Assembly (NCBI GenBank): GCA_016707205.1
Contig: JADJHZ010000016.1
Span: 62,001 to 126,000 of the forward strand
From: Haliscomenobacter sp.
GTDB taxonomy: Bacteria; Bacteroidota; Bacteroidia; Chitinophagales; Saprospiraceae
Length of the DNA: 64,000 nt
Direction: 5' to 3'
A program made the translations under genes and the position numbers. Below, one piece after another: positions 26,824-34,800 of this stretch; positions within the stretch are counted from its first letter, which is position 1; every line of letters begins with the position of its first letter. Below the pieces are notes generated by a model that did not search any database, had not been told where the DNA came from, and saw only the letters and a list, made by a program, of their open reading frames with translations.

Positions 26824-27723
26824 CTAAAAAACCACCCCAACAAAAAGCGTGGAATACCTCAAATCCAGGAGCCCTTGCTGGATGCCGAGGCGCCAGGAAG
26901 CGCGATGGGAGGAGCGGCGCTGAAGGGAAAGGGAGACGGCCATGGGGTCGTCGCCGCTGCCCATATAGCCCCAATAACCGCGGAAGGAGGCCTTCCACTC
27001 CCAGGAGGAAGCAGTATGCGAGAGGCCGGCGCCAAAAAGGAAGGCGTCGTTTTGGAGGCGGTCGTCGCGGTTGGTTTGCCAGACGTAGAAGCCGAGCATG
27101 CCGTACAGCCGCCAGTTGGGCGCGAGGGGTTTGCCGGCGGAGAGGTCGAAGAAGTATCCCGGCGCGTCGGTAAACCGGGCGGCGCCGAGCATGCTGGACG
27201 AAGGGAAGCGGTAACCAATGCGCAGCAGCGCATCTGCCGGCGCTTGGGGGTGGCGGAGCAACTGCACATAGGTATGGAGGAGCACGTCGCCGGTGGCCCA
27301 GCGGCTATCGTAAGAAAGATGAAACACCTTGCGCTCGGTTTTCACCGCATGGCTCATGACGAAATACTCCACGGGGATCCATTGCAGCTCCATGGCCACC
27401 TTCCCCGGGGCGGGCAGCACGTAAGCGGTGAGGAGGGGGTTGAAGGTCTGGTCGCCGTTGGCGGAATGGCTGAAGGCATCGAGGGCCAGAAATCCCTGCT
27501 CTTCCAGCAGGCCGTTGGGCAGAGACGGGATCGGAAGGGCGTTGGGGCCCAGGTAGCGGGGCTGGGAGATGATGTAGGTACTCCAATGGCTTTTGCCGTC
27601 CCACCCCACGTTGTTGGCCCACCAGTCGTGGCCCTGGGCGCGCAGCGCAGGAGCGCAAGCGACCAGCCCAAGCGCCAGGACGGCGGCCCGCAGGGCGCCT
27701 CCCCTACCCTTTGCGAAACACAT
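26824..27723 (-). CDS. probable outer-membrane or secreted beta-rich protein, unknown function
   Basis: 299 residues. The ATG at 27723 gives a clean signal peptide (ALRAAVLALGLVACAPALRAQG). The rest alternates aromatic and polar residues (WSTYIISQPRYLG, MELQWIPVEYFVMSHAV, WRLYGMLGFYVWQTNRDD, WEWKASFRGYWGYMGSG) and ends in LRYSTLFVGVVF with a C-terminal Phe, as outer-membrane beta-barrels do. I recognise no family. The start overlaps the last codons of the methyltransferase gene by 20 bp, so the two are co-transcribed and probably translationally coupled. Confidence 0.62.
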   Translation of the reverse strand: MCFAKGRGGALRAAVLALGLVACAPALRAQGHDWWANNVGWDGKSHWSTYIISQPRYLGPNALPIPSLPNGLLEEQGFLALDAFSHSANGDQTFNPLLTAYVLPAPGKVAMELQWIPVEYFVMSHAVKTERKVFHLSYDSRWATGDVLLHTYVQLLRHPQAPADALLRIGYRFPSSSMLGAARFTDAPGYFFDLSAGKPLAPNWRLYGMLGFYVWQTNRDDRLQNDAFLFGAGLSHTASSWEWKASFRGYWGYMGSGDDPMAVSLSLQRRSSHRASWRLGIQQGLLDLRYSTLFVGVVF

Positions 27724-28600
27724 ACACCAGGGAACTGGAGCGATCGATACGGAACCAACTCCGGAACGTAGACCATTTCCCTGCCACGCCTGCGTGGACC
27801 ATACCCCAAAGTCCGGATCCCTTGTATTTTTCGCTCAGCAGCGCCACGTAAAACGGATCCAGGGGCAGGCGTTTTTTGCCGGTAAGGCGGAAACCGGCTT
27901 CCTCCGCCAGCGAAATCAGCGTGCCGGGCCGGAAATGCCACAAGTGGCGGGGCACGTCGTACGCCGCCCAGTATGGGCCGTAGAACGCCGCATCGGTAGA
28001 GGTGAAATTCGGCACCGCGATCACCAGAGCGCCGTTGGGCTCGAGGAGTTCGGCGATGCGGGCCAGGTAGGCCTTGGGGTCGTGCACGTGCTCCAGCACG
28101 TGCCACATCGTGACGATGCCAAAGGGGCCGGGAAAAGTCCCGCCCAGGAACTCCTCCGGGGTGTAGACGTCCAGTCCGAACTCGCGCTGCCCGAACGCCC
28201 TGGCTTTGTCGTCCACCTCCACGCCGGCGACCTCGTAGCCATGCTCCTGGAGGTGATGCAGGAAATAGCCCGTGCCGCAGCCCACGTCGAGCAAGCGGCG
28301 CGAAGGGTGCGCTGCGGCGATCATCCGGCGCTTGCTGCCCAGCATATACCCCCGGGCCAGGTGGTAGACCGAATTGATCAGCCCCTTGCGGGTATCGCTG
28401 TGGGAGATATAGTCTTCGCTCTGGTAGAAGGCGCCGATGTCTGCGGGCTCTGGCGCGTCTTGCGTAAACCGGAGGCCGCAGGCCGTGCAGTCCCACAGCG
28501 CGAACGGCTGCTGGGAAACCGAATAATCCCGGGTATCGAGGGCGTGGCGGATATCGCCGGCGCCGCAAAGCGGGCAAACCGTATGGTGTATGCGATTCAT
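27704..28600 (-). CDS. class I SAM-dependent methyltransferase with N-terminal zinc-finger-like motif
   Basis: 298 residues from the ATG of MNRIHHTVCPLCGAGD; the longer upstream frame is low in family character. Two CxxC pairs (CPLCG and CTACG, about 30 residues apart) suggest a metal-binding N-terminal domain. The SAM-binding motif LLDVGCGTGYFLHHL is followed by VAGVEVDDKA, and FGIVTMWHVLEHVHDP, typical of the methyltransferase 11/23 group that acts on sugars or cell-surface polymers. The downstream barrel-like gene overlaps it by 20 bp. Confidence 0.85.
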   Translation of the reverse strand: MNRIHHTVCPLCGAGDIRHALDTRDYSVSQQPFALWDCTACGLRFTQDAPEPADIGAFYQSEDYISHSDTRKGLINSVYHLARGYMLGSKRRMIAAAHPSRRLLDVGCGTGYFLHHLQEHGYEVAGVEVDDKARAFGQREFGLDVYTPEEFLGGTFPGPFGIVTMWHVLEHVHDPKAYLARIAELLEPNGALVIAVPNFTSTDAAFYGPYWAAYDVPRHLWHFRPGTLISLAEEAGFRLTGKKRLPLDPFYVALLSEKYKGSGLWGMVHAGVAGKWSTFRSWFRIDRSSSLVYVFRKG

Positions 28601-28857
28601 AGACAGGAGGATTAGGGCCCCAAAGGTAGGGAAAGGGAATGGGGATTGAAAGGAGGGGTAAGAAAATGTTGTGGTGCTCCGACTGCTTGGGAAAGGGACG
28701 TAAGCCCAAACCCGAAAAAACTTTCCTTTTCGGAACACGCCCTCAGAGGGAGCCCTTCTTTAGGACCCACCCGGGATTTACTGGGGAAAAGAAAAGCCCA
28801 GAACCAGATTACCAAAATACAACGGTGGGTAGGCGCAGCTCAGCTTTGTCACCTGGC

Positions 28858-29150
28858 TATCTTTGACCCCCGTCCGCGAAAGGAAAGAGATCGAGACGCT
28901 TAGTTTGTCACGCAGAAAAACGCTGAAAGCCCTTACCGGTATCCGGGCCATCGCCACCGTATGTTCCAGCGGAGAAAAGGAGATCGACCTGGCGTTGGTA
29001 TCCCGATTCAAAGATTTTGAGGACGCTTTCCAATATTACACGGCGCTGAATCACCGGGCTGCTGTATTCGTTACCCGGAATACAAAGGATTTCAAACACG
29101 CTGAAATCCCGGTAATGACTGCGGAAGAATACCTCAGAGGATTGGGATAA
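28858..29150 (+). pseudogene. remnant of a PIN-domain protein (C-terminal part)
   Basis: The end of this frame, from about 28960, reads DFEDAFQYYTAL, VFVTRNTKDFKHAEIPVMT, AEEYL, the C-terminal third of PIN ribonuclease toxins with the acidic residue in EDAFQ and the D of TRNTKDF. The first half of a PIN domain is absent, and the preceding residues do not match. TATCTTTG at 28858-28865 looks like a -7 box but has no proper -33 partner. Probably the relic of a toxin-antitoxin locus at the edge of the AT-rich island. Confidence 0.6.
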
Positions 29151-29395
29151 GGAAGGGACCGTTTTCAGAATATCCTGGGGTTCCCGCTTGCGCGGCTGGT
29201 AAAATCGCCGTATTTTAGGACCAAACCACCCTAAAGCCCGAAAATATGTCCATTACCTCTCCCTTTTTTTGTAAGTCCATTGGCGAAAATGCCTTTCTTT
29301 CCGAATGCAATAGCGCATGCCGTCGAAGGCCTCCCTGCCTCCTAAAGACGGACCGGCATAAAACCTAAGAGTGCTGTAGCTGAGTCCTTGCAAAT

Positions 29396-29650
29396 ATGCT
29401 TACAGCGAGCGAAGTGAGCAAATCCTCTTTCCCAGGGCGAAGAAAGTTGGGAATCAATCCAGTGACGGCGGTACATACCCTTCTACATAGTTTTGCGACA
29501 CATTTGCTTGAGAAAGGGGTGGATTTGCGGTATACTCAGGAGCTACTAGGGCATGAGAGCAATAAGACCACAAAGATCTATACGCATAAAACCTGGCAGG
29601 GGTGGAATAAGATAAAGATACCGTTGGATGATTTGGAAATTTGGGCATAG
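29396..29650 (+). pseudogene. remnant of a tyrosine recombinase/integrase (C-terminal part)
   Basis: From about 29440 the frame reads VTAVHTLLHSFATHLLEKG, LGHESNKTTKIYTH and ends KIPLDDLEIWA, the last third of a Bacteroidota XerC/D-like integrase. The box II Arg of HTLRHSF is replaced by Leu, which would kill activity, though the nucleophile Tyr in KIYTH remains. The N-terminal two thirds are missing. A second copy of the same tail is at 32476-32538. Confidence 0.8.
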
Positions 29651-29761
29651 ATATATATGAAAAATAACCTCACCATATAAGAATCTACACCTGGGTATTG
29701 GCGATAACCTTATCAGGTGCGGATAAACAGTAGTTGTATTTAATTATCAAAAATAATCAAA

Positions 29762-30122
29762 ATGCCAACTAAAGGACAGAAATTAATCGACCAATTCACT
29801 GGAGACTCAATAGAATTTATTGAAACTTCGGCAGATACGAATGGGAGAAAGAGTTACTTTAAAAGTGACACTTAAAAGCAAAGGTCAAACCGTTGATGAC
29901 CATATTCATATTTTACAAGAAGAGTCATTTAAGATTCTATCGGGTAGAATGACCTACTTTTTAGATGGAAAGCAAAATCATGTAAATGCTGGAGAAGAGG
30001 TGGTCTTACCAAAAAACAAAGCGCACAACCATTATAATATGGATGATGAGCCCGCAGAATATATCCAAACTATCATTCCGGGCATTGACGTAGATTTTTT
30101 CTGGAGAATTTATTCGGAATGA
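29762..30122 (+). CDS. small cupin-domain protein, split by a one-base slip
   Basis: Starts MPTKGQKLIDQFTGDS in one frame and continues GERVTLKVTLKSKG in the next; one extra G in the GGG run at 29843-29845 explains the break, and removing it gives NGERVTLK and a protein of about 120 residues. The cupin fold is shown by DDHIHILQEESFKILSG, AGEEVVLPKNKAHNHYN and the C-terminal strand. Metal ligands would be His of DHIH and of HNHYN. Substrate unknown. The next small gene overlaps its stop codon by 4 bp (ATGA). Confidence 0.75.
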
Positions 30123-30319
30123 TAAATGATGGAAAAGTAAAAGACGGGAAATTACCTTTTTTACAGGCTATGGTAACGGGTAAATATTTGGAAAGCCCAT
30201 CCAGACTTGCAGCTATCCCGATGGGGCCACAGAACGTTTTAATTAGCATTCTAGGACCGATGGCGAGGCTTTTTGGATATAGAGCCCTTTATAAAAAATA
30301 TACAGGGATTGAAAAATAA
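30119..30319 (+). CDS. small protein coupled to the cupin gene, unknown function
   Basis: 66 residues, overlapping the cupin stop as ATGA, so probably translated by re-initiation. It has a hydrophobic central stretch (MGPQNVLISILGPMARLFGY) that could be one membrane segment or an amphipathic helix. It may be the C-terminal remainder of a longer cupin-containing polypeptide in which the domains are fused in other genomes; I cannot tell. Confidence 0.5.
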   Translation: MINDGKVKDGKLPFLQAMVTGKYLESPSRLAAIPMGPQNVLISILGPMARLFGYRALYKKYTGIEK

Positions 30320-30666
30320 CTAGAATTTTTTCGACACAAGTCCAATCCCTTATGGCAAAACCACAAAATCGTTCAGCGCCAATGCCTCTGGCAGGACCGA
30401 ATGAACGTGTTGACTGGATGTTGACGACAGAGCTGAAATTAAACTAACCTCAAACAACTAAAAGAAAAAATCATTTCGTATCAATCCATACACCATTGCT
30501 TTTACCATTTGGCTTATTCCAAACGTTTTAATCATGTTTTTTCCAGAAAAGACGGTTTGGCAAAATTTCGCTAAATGGCTGGTAACGACCATATAGTCAA
30601 TTTAGAGAAAGCCTGAACGAATTAGCACGACCGCATCATTGTGGTTTGGCAATACAATTTAAAATT
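30320..30666. other. AT-rich intergenic stretch
   Basis: No intact gene. A short open stretch on the + strand around 30475-30592 encodes a hydrophobic segment (YTIAFTIWLIPNVLIMFF) without a start codon, possibly the relic of a membrane protein. Otherwise I see nothing. Confidence 0.4.
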
Positions 30667-32395
30667 ATGCGCAACCTACTCTGCATGTTTTCGCTTGTTA
30701 TGGTTTTATGCTCCTGCAATCAACATAAAACCAACAAACCAGAAGCGGCTGATTCAGATTCCATCTCGCAATATGGCGTGCTTTGCGCGCCGGAAGTGAT
30801 TGATCAATCGTGGTACTCATCTGGGAAGGTAGCCCCCCTGTTTAGCCAACTTGAAGGAGTCCATTTCCCTATCTCGACAAAAAACGCTAAGGTTCAGCAA
30901 TACGTTAACCAGGGACTTATGTTGTCTTTTGGTTTTAACCATGCCGAGGCCGCGCGTTCGTTTTATGAGGCGGCGCGGCAAGATCCGGCTTGCGCCATGT
31001 GTTGGTGGGGCTTTGCTTATGTTTTAGGACCAAATTACAATGCGGGCATGGAGAAGGATAATTTTCAAAGAGCATACGACGCCGTTCAAAAAGCCAAATC
31101 CTTATCTGTAAACTGCACGCAGAAAGAAAAAGATTTGATTCAAGCCTTGGCTCGCCGCTATTCAGACGATACGACGATTTCTCGTTCCTTGCTCGATTCT
31201 TCTTATGCAGCGGGCATGCGACTAGTTTATAAAAAATACCCTACCGATGCCAATATCGCTTCCCTTTTTGCCGAGTCGCTTATGGATTTACATCCCTGGA
31301 ATTTGTGGAATAAAGATGGAAGCATTCAGCCCTGGACGAATGAGATAATGACCGTGCTTGAAAAAGGCCTACAGACAGAACCGCGGCATGCGGGTGCAAA
31401 ACCATTTTTACATTCACGCAACGGAAATGTCGTCGAATGCGGAAGCAGGGGAAAAAAGCGCCGATTTGCTTCGAGATTTGGTTCCTGGTTCGGGCCATCT
31501 TGTTCACATGCCTTCCCATACTTATATCAGAATCGGACGTTATCACGATGGGGTTGTTGCCAATGAAAAAGCGGTATTGGTTGATAGGTTATATACGGAA
31601 GCATGCCATGCGCAAGGCGTGTACCCACTAGCCTATTATCCACACAACTACCATTTCCTATCCGCATGCGCGGTATTGAGCGGCGAAAGCCAACGTGCAA
31701 TGAAGGGAGCATTGGAAACCTCCAACCATGCTCATATCAAACTATTGCGCGACCCCGCATGGGCCACATTGCAGCATTACTATTCCATTCCCTGGTATGT
31801 GCAGGTAAAGCTGGGTTTGTGGAATGACATCCTGAAATCTCGCTCTCCTGAAAAAGATTTAAAATATCCATCGGTAATTTGGCATTATGCAAAAGGGATG
31901 GCGCAGCTTTCACAAAACAACATACTGGATGCAAAAAAGCATCTTGCCGAAATGAAAACCATCATGACCGATACCACGATCAAAGATTTGAGCATTTGGG
32001 GAATAAACAGTGTATTTGATCTATGCATCATTGCTTCCAAGACATTGGAGGCAGAGATATATGCAAAAGAAAAAAATTTTCCAGCTGCAATTGAGCTGCT
32101 ACTGGAGGCTGTTGCAAAGGAGGACGCCCTAAATTACAATGAACCGCCCGACTGGTTTTTTTCTGTTCGCCACCATTTAGGCGCGGTTTTATTGGAAGCC
32201 AAACGATTTAAGGATGCTGTAAAAGTATATGAGAAAGATTTGACCATATACCCTGAAAACGGATGGGCGTTGAGAGGCATGATGAATGCCTATGAACAAC
32301 TTGGCGATAAAACGAACTTTGATAAAGCCAAACGCCGCTTTGAACAGGCGTGGAAATATGCCGACATTAATATTTTTTCGTCAAGAATATTATGA
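30667..32395 (+). CDS. TPR-containing lipoprotein, split by a one-base slip
   Basis: The ATG at 30667 gives MRNLLCMFSLVMVLCSCNQ, a lipoprotein signal with Cys17. Helical repeats follow (VNQGLMLSFGFNHAEAARSFYEAARQDPACAMCWWG and later FKDAVKVYEKDLTIYPENGWALRG), a TPR-like layout of about 570 residues. The frame breaks at the AAAA run 31398-31401; removing one A joins RHAGA to NHFYIHATEMSSNAEAGEKS and HMPSHTYIRIGRY. Conserved Cys, Trp and His clusters (CAMCWWG, HMPSHTYIR) hint at a metal or redox role, but no function is known to me. Monocistronic. Confidence 0.7.
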
Positions 32396-32475
32396 GCCAG
32401 AATTAAAAAATAAGACAGCCAACAATCGGTTTGAAAGCCAGAAAATTCTTGTAACGGCCACTTTCAAGCCATCAG

Positions 32476-32538
32476 AGTTTTTGGGGAAGCGTTCACATGG
32501 ACAAGATCAAAAGCCCGCTGGACGATTTGGAGATTTGA
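32476..32538 (+). pseudogene. 3' tail of a second tyrosine recombinase
   Basis: The frame reads HMDKIKSPLDDLEI and stops, nearly the same as KIKIPLDDLEIWA at the end of the integrase remnant at 29396-29650. Only about 20 codons survive. Together the two tails bracket the cupin and TPR-lipoprotein genes. Confidence 0.6.
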
Positions 32539-32661
32539 AGATGCATCGTTATATTTAAAAGTAAAATCCCCATTGGCCCGGGTTTTGCTTTGGAGGCACT
32601 AATGTAGTAGTTGGCAGAACCCCTGAAAATCAGAATTTAACAAAACTTGAATTTAATAATT

Positions 32662-33466
32662 ATGCTCTGAAAAAGAGTATCTTATTGTCCTTCTTACTGT
32701 TGTTTTAGCCGGCAGTACATTTGGACAAGACATCGACCTTGCTGACCAATATTTTAAACTGGCTGAGGATTGTAAAAAAACTCAAAACATTGACAGCGCT
32801 TTGGTCTACTATGAAAAAGCATCTATTGAATTTCAATCGCTCAAGAATACCGAAAAGGAAATTAGTTGTTACAATCAAATAGGGGTAGTATTAACCCGGC
32901 TGGATAAATATGAAGCAGCTAAAACTTATTTATACAAAGCATTATCTATTGGACTTAATTCACTCGACTCAAACAATCTTGAGGTAGCAACTACCTACAT
33001 AAGTTTAGGAGTCGTTTATAATGCAGAAGGAAACTACAGCCAGTCCTTAATCTATCATAACAAGGCACTAAAAACCAGGATTCATCAACTCGGAAAAATG
33101 AATTCTCAAACAGCGACAAGTTATGGTAATCTTGGAAATGTATATTTGAACGCAAAGGAATATGACAAATCCGTTGAAGCCCATTCAAAAGCTATGAAAA
33201 TACGAGAAAAGATTTTTGGCAAAAAAAGTGTAGAGATTATAGAAAGTTACAGAGGTTTAGGAAATGCCAACAGGGAAAAAAAGAATTACAAAAAGTCGTT
33301 AACCTATTTTGAAAAAGCGCTGGAAAACAAGTTGCTTCAGAGAGGTGAAAGGCATAAAGATTTAGTTAGGTACTACAAACAAGTTGGTGAGGTATACTAC
33401 CTCATGGGGGACAAATTGAATGGAGATAGATACCAAATTAAAGCGGATGAAATTGAAAAAAGATAA
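32662..33466 (+). CDS. secreted TPR protein with damaged start
   Basis: The clear part (from 32801) has five TPR units of about 42 residues: YNQIGVVLTRLDKYEAAKTYL, YISLGVVYNAEGNYSQSLIYH, YGNLGNVYLNAKEYDKSVEAH, YRGLGNANREKKNYKKSLTYF, YYKQVGEVYYLMGDKLNG. Upstream the same frame extends to LAGSTFGQDIDLADQYF, and the next frame upstream gives LKKSILLSFLLLF. One T added to the TTTT run at 32703-32706 joins them into a normal signal peptide. The true start codon is uncertain (near 32662-32667). Protein-protein interaction role inferred; partner unknown. Confidence 0.65.
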
Positions 33467-33578
33467 TAAAATTTCATGCAGAAGGCAAAGAGTGGTCTTT
33501 TGAGAAAGGCCCGAAAAATCGCCAAGCCTGGAGCCATTAGCAGCCATTGAATTTACCTTTTAGCCGCAATAAAGCAAC

Positions 33579-34145
33579 ATGGAAAAAGACGGTATCCTCA
33601 ACATAACAACAAGAGCGGAATGGAGAAATTGGCTTGAAACCAATTTCAATACAAAGAAGGAAGTTTGGCTGGTATACGCTAAAAAGTCAACAGGCAAACA
33701 ACGCATACCGTACAATGATGCCGTTGAAGAAGCCCTTTGTTTCGGCTGGATAGACAGTATCATTAAAACCCTTGACGAAGACCACACCATCCAGCGATTC
33801 ACGCCCAGAAAAGCAAAGAGCACGTATTCACAACCGAATATAGAACGACTGAAATGGCTGGCCGAAAACAATTTAATTCATGATTCGCTTCTTATAAAAC
33901 TTCAGGAGATCATCTCGCAAACGTTTGTCTTTCCCGAAGACATAATTAATGCAATAAAAAGCGATCAAGTTGCCTGGAATAACTATACCCAGTTTTCCGA
34001 GCCCTATAAACGAATACGTGTTGCCTATATTGACAGTGCAAGAAAACGGCCAGAGGAAGTCATCAAACGACTCGCCAACTTTATTCAAAAGACACGCGAC
34101 AACAAACTTCTGCCAGGATTTGGCGGAATTGATAAATATTATTAG
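33579..34145 (+). CDS. YdeI/OmpD-associated family protein
   Basis: 188 residues. Family signatures are WRNWLETNFNTKKEVWLVY, the central ALCFGWIDSIIK, and the C-terminal helical extension (bacteriocin-protection type) ending LPGFGGIDKYY. Family members are small cytoplasmic proteins of poorly known function, linked to stress or peptide tolerance. The gene is complete; its stop is followed after 10 bases by a truncated YciI fragment that belongs to a duplication. Confidence 0.85.
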   Translation: MEKDGILNITTRAEWRNWLETNFNTKKEVWLVYAKKSTGKQRIPYNDAVEEALCFGWIDSIIKTLDEDHTIQRFTPRKAKSTYSQPNIERLKWLAENNLIHDSLLIKLQEIISQTFVFPEDIINAIKSDQVAWNNYTQFSEPYKRIRVAYIDSARKRPEEVIKRLANFIQKTRDNKLLPGFGGIDKYY

Positions 34146-34155
34146 CCGTTATTCT

Positions 34156-34269
34156 GATCCTGCAATAAAAGCAACGTTATTACGCGCAGAACTTTATCCC
34201 TGGTATGGGTCTGCTGCAATATCTGAATACTTAAATGTACACAATAAAATTTGGAAAATAAAACCTTAA
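34156..34269 (+). pseudogene. truncated YciI-family fragment (3' end only)
   Basis: Encodes DPAIKATLLRAELYPWYG and SEYLNVHNKIWKIKP, matching the end of the intact yciI gene at 37741-38199 apart from one residue (V for A). No start; it is fused behind the YdeI gene by the duplication or deletion event. Confidence 0.85.
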
Positions 34270-34272
34270 CCA

Positions 34273-34620
34273 ATGAGCAACATACCATTTCAAACCATAG
34301 ACTGGGCTTCCATTGAAAAAGTTGAATATAAGGGCGAGACAGGAGTAGCGCTCTGGCAGACCATTCAATTTGCTGGACTTAGAATACGGTTGGTAGAATA
34401 CTCAAACGGGTATTTAGCCGACCACTGGTGTCAAAAAGGACATATTGTACATTGTCTGGAAGGTGAGTTCATTAGCGAACTAAAAACAGGAGCGCACATT
34501 AAACTAACCAAAGGGGAAACGTATATTGTGTCTGATGAACTTAGTTCGCACCGTTCGGTTTCCGAAAACGGCGTTAAACTTCTTATTATTGACGGAGACT
34601 TTTTGAAAACCGATTCATGA
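34273..34620 (+). CDS. DHCW-motif cupin-fold protein, copy 1
   Basis: 115 residues. A single cupin barrel: GLRIRLVEYSNGYLADHWCQKGHIVHCLEG, then LTKGETYIVSDELSSHRS and KLLIIDGDFL. The DHWC variant of the family motif with following His gives likely metal ligands. It differs from copy 2 at one residue (Asn for Ser in YSNGYL). It starts three bases after the yciI stop in both copies, so it is normally coupled to yciI. Function not known. Confidence 0.82.
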   Translation: MSNIPFQTIDWASIEKVEYKGETGVALWQTIQFAGLRIRLVEYSNGYLADHWCQKGHIVHCLEGEFISELKTGAHIKLTKGETYIVSDELSSHRSVSENGVKLLIIDGDFLKTDS

Positions 34621-34625
34621 ATTAT

Positions 34626-34652
34626 AGCGGTTTGAGAAATGCCCAAACCGCT
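34626..34652 (+). terminator. hairpin after cupin copy 1
   Basis: AGCGGTTTG pairs with CAAACCGCT across a 9-base loop, six bases after the stop codon; no long T run follows. Absent after copy 2, so it belongs to the DNA outside the duplication. Confidence 0.5.
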
Positions 34653-34705
34653 TCGGTCCGTATATTTCTTACCTGAACACTTGGATAGCGGCAAATAATG
34701 GATAA

Positions 34706-34736
34706 GACTTTCCAGGTTTTGAAAACCTGGAAAGTC
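34706..34736. repeat. 31-bp near-perfect palindrome
   Basis: GACTTTCCAGGTTTT and AAAACCTGGAAAGTC flank a single G. It lies 64 bases upstream of the GH3 start. It could be an operator for a dimeric regulator, a terminator, or a dispersed palindromic repeat. Confidence 0.6.
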
Positions 34737-34800
34737 TGTTACCCAGATGCATCGAGTTGTTCAAAACACTATAAATGGACAGACATTAAATAATTTACGC

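Larger units (their letters stand above)
34156..34620 (+). repeat. 465-bp direct repeat, copy 1
   Basis: This stretch and 38086-38550 are the same length and nearly identical, with scattered differences that are mostly synonymous. It contains the last 36 codons of a yciI gene and a whole DHCW-type cupin gene. The two copies are 3930 bp apart and flank the GH3 gene and most of yciI. Confidence 0.9.
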
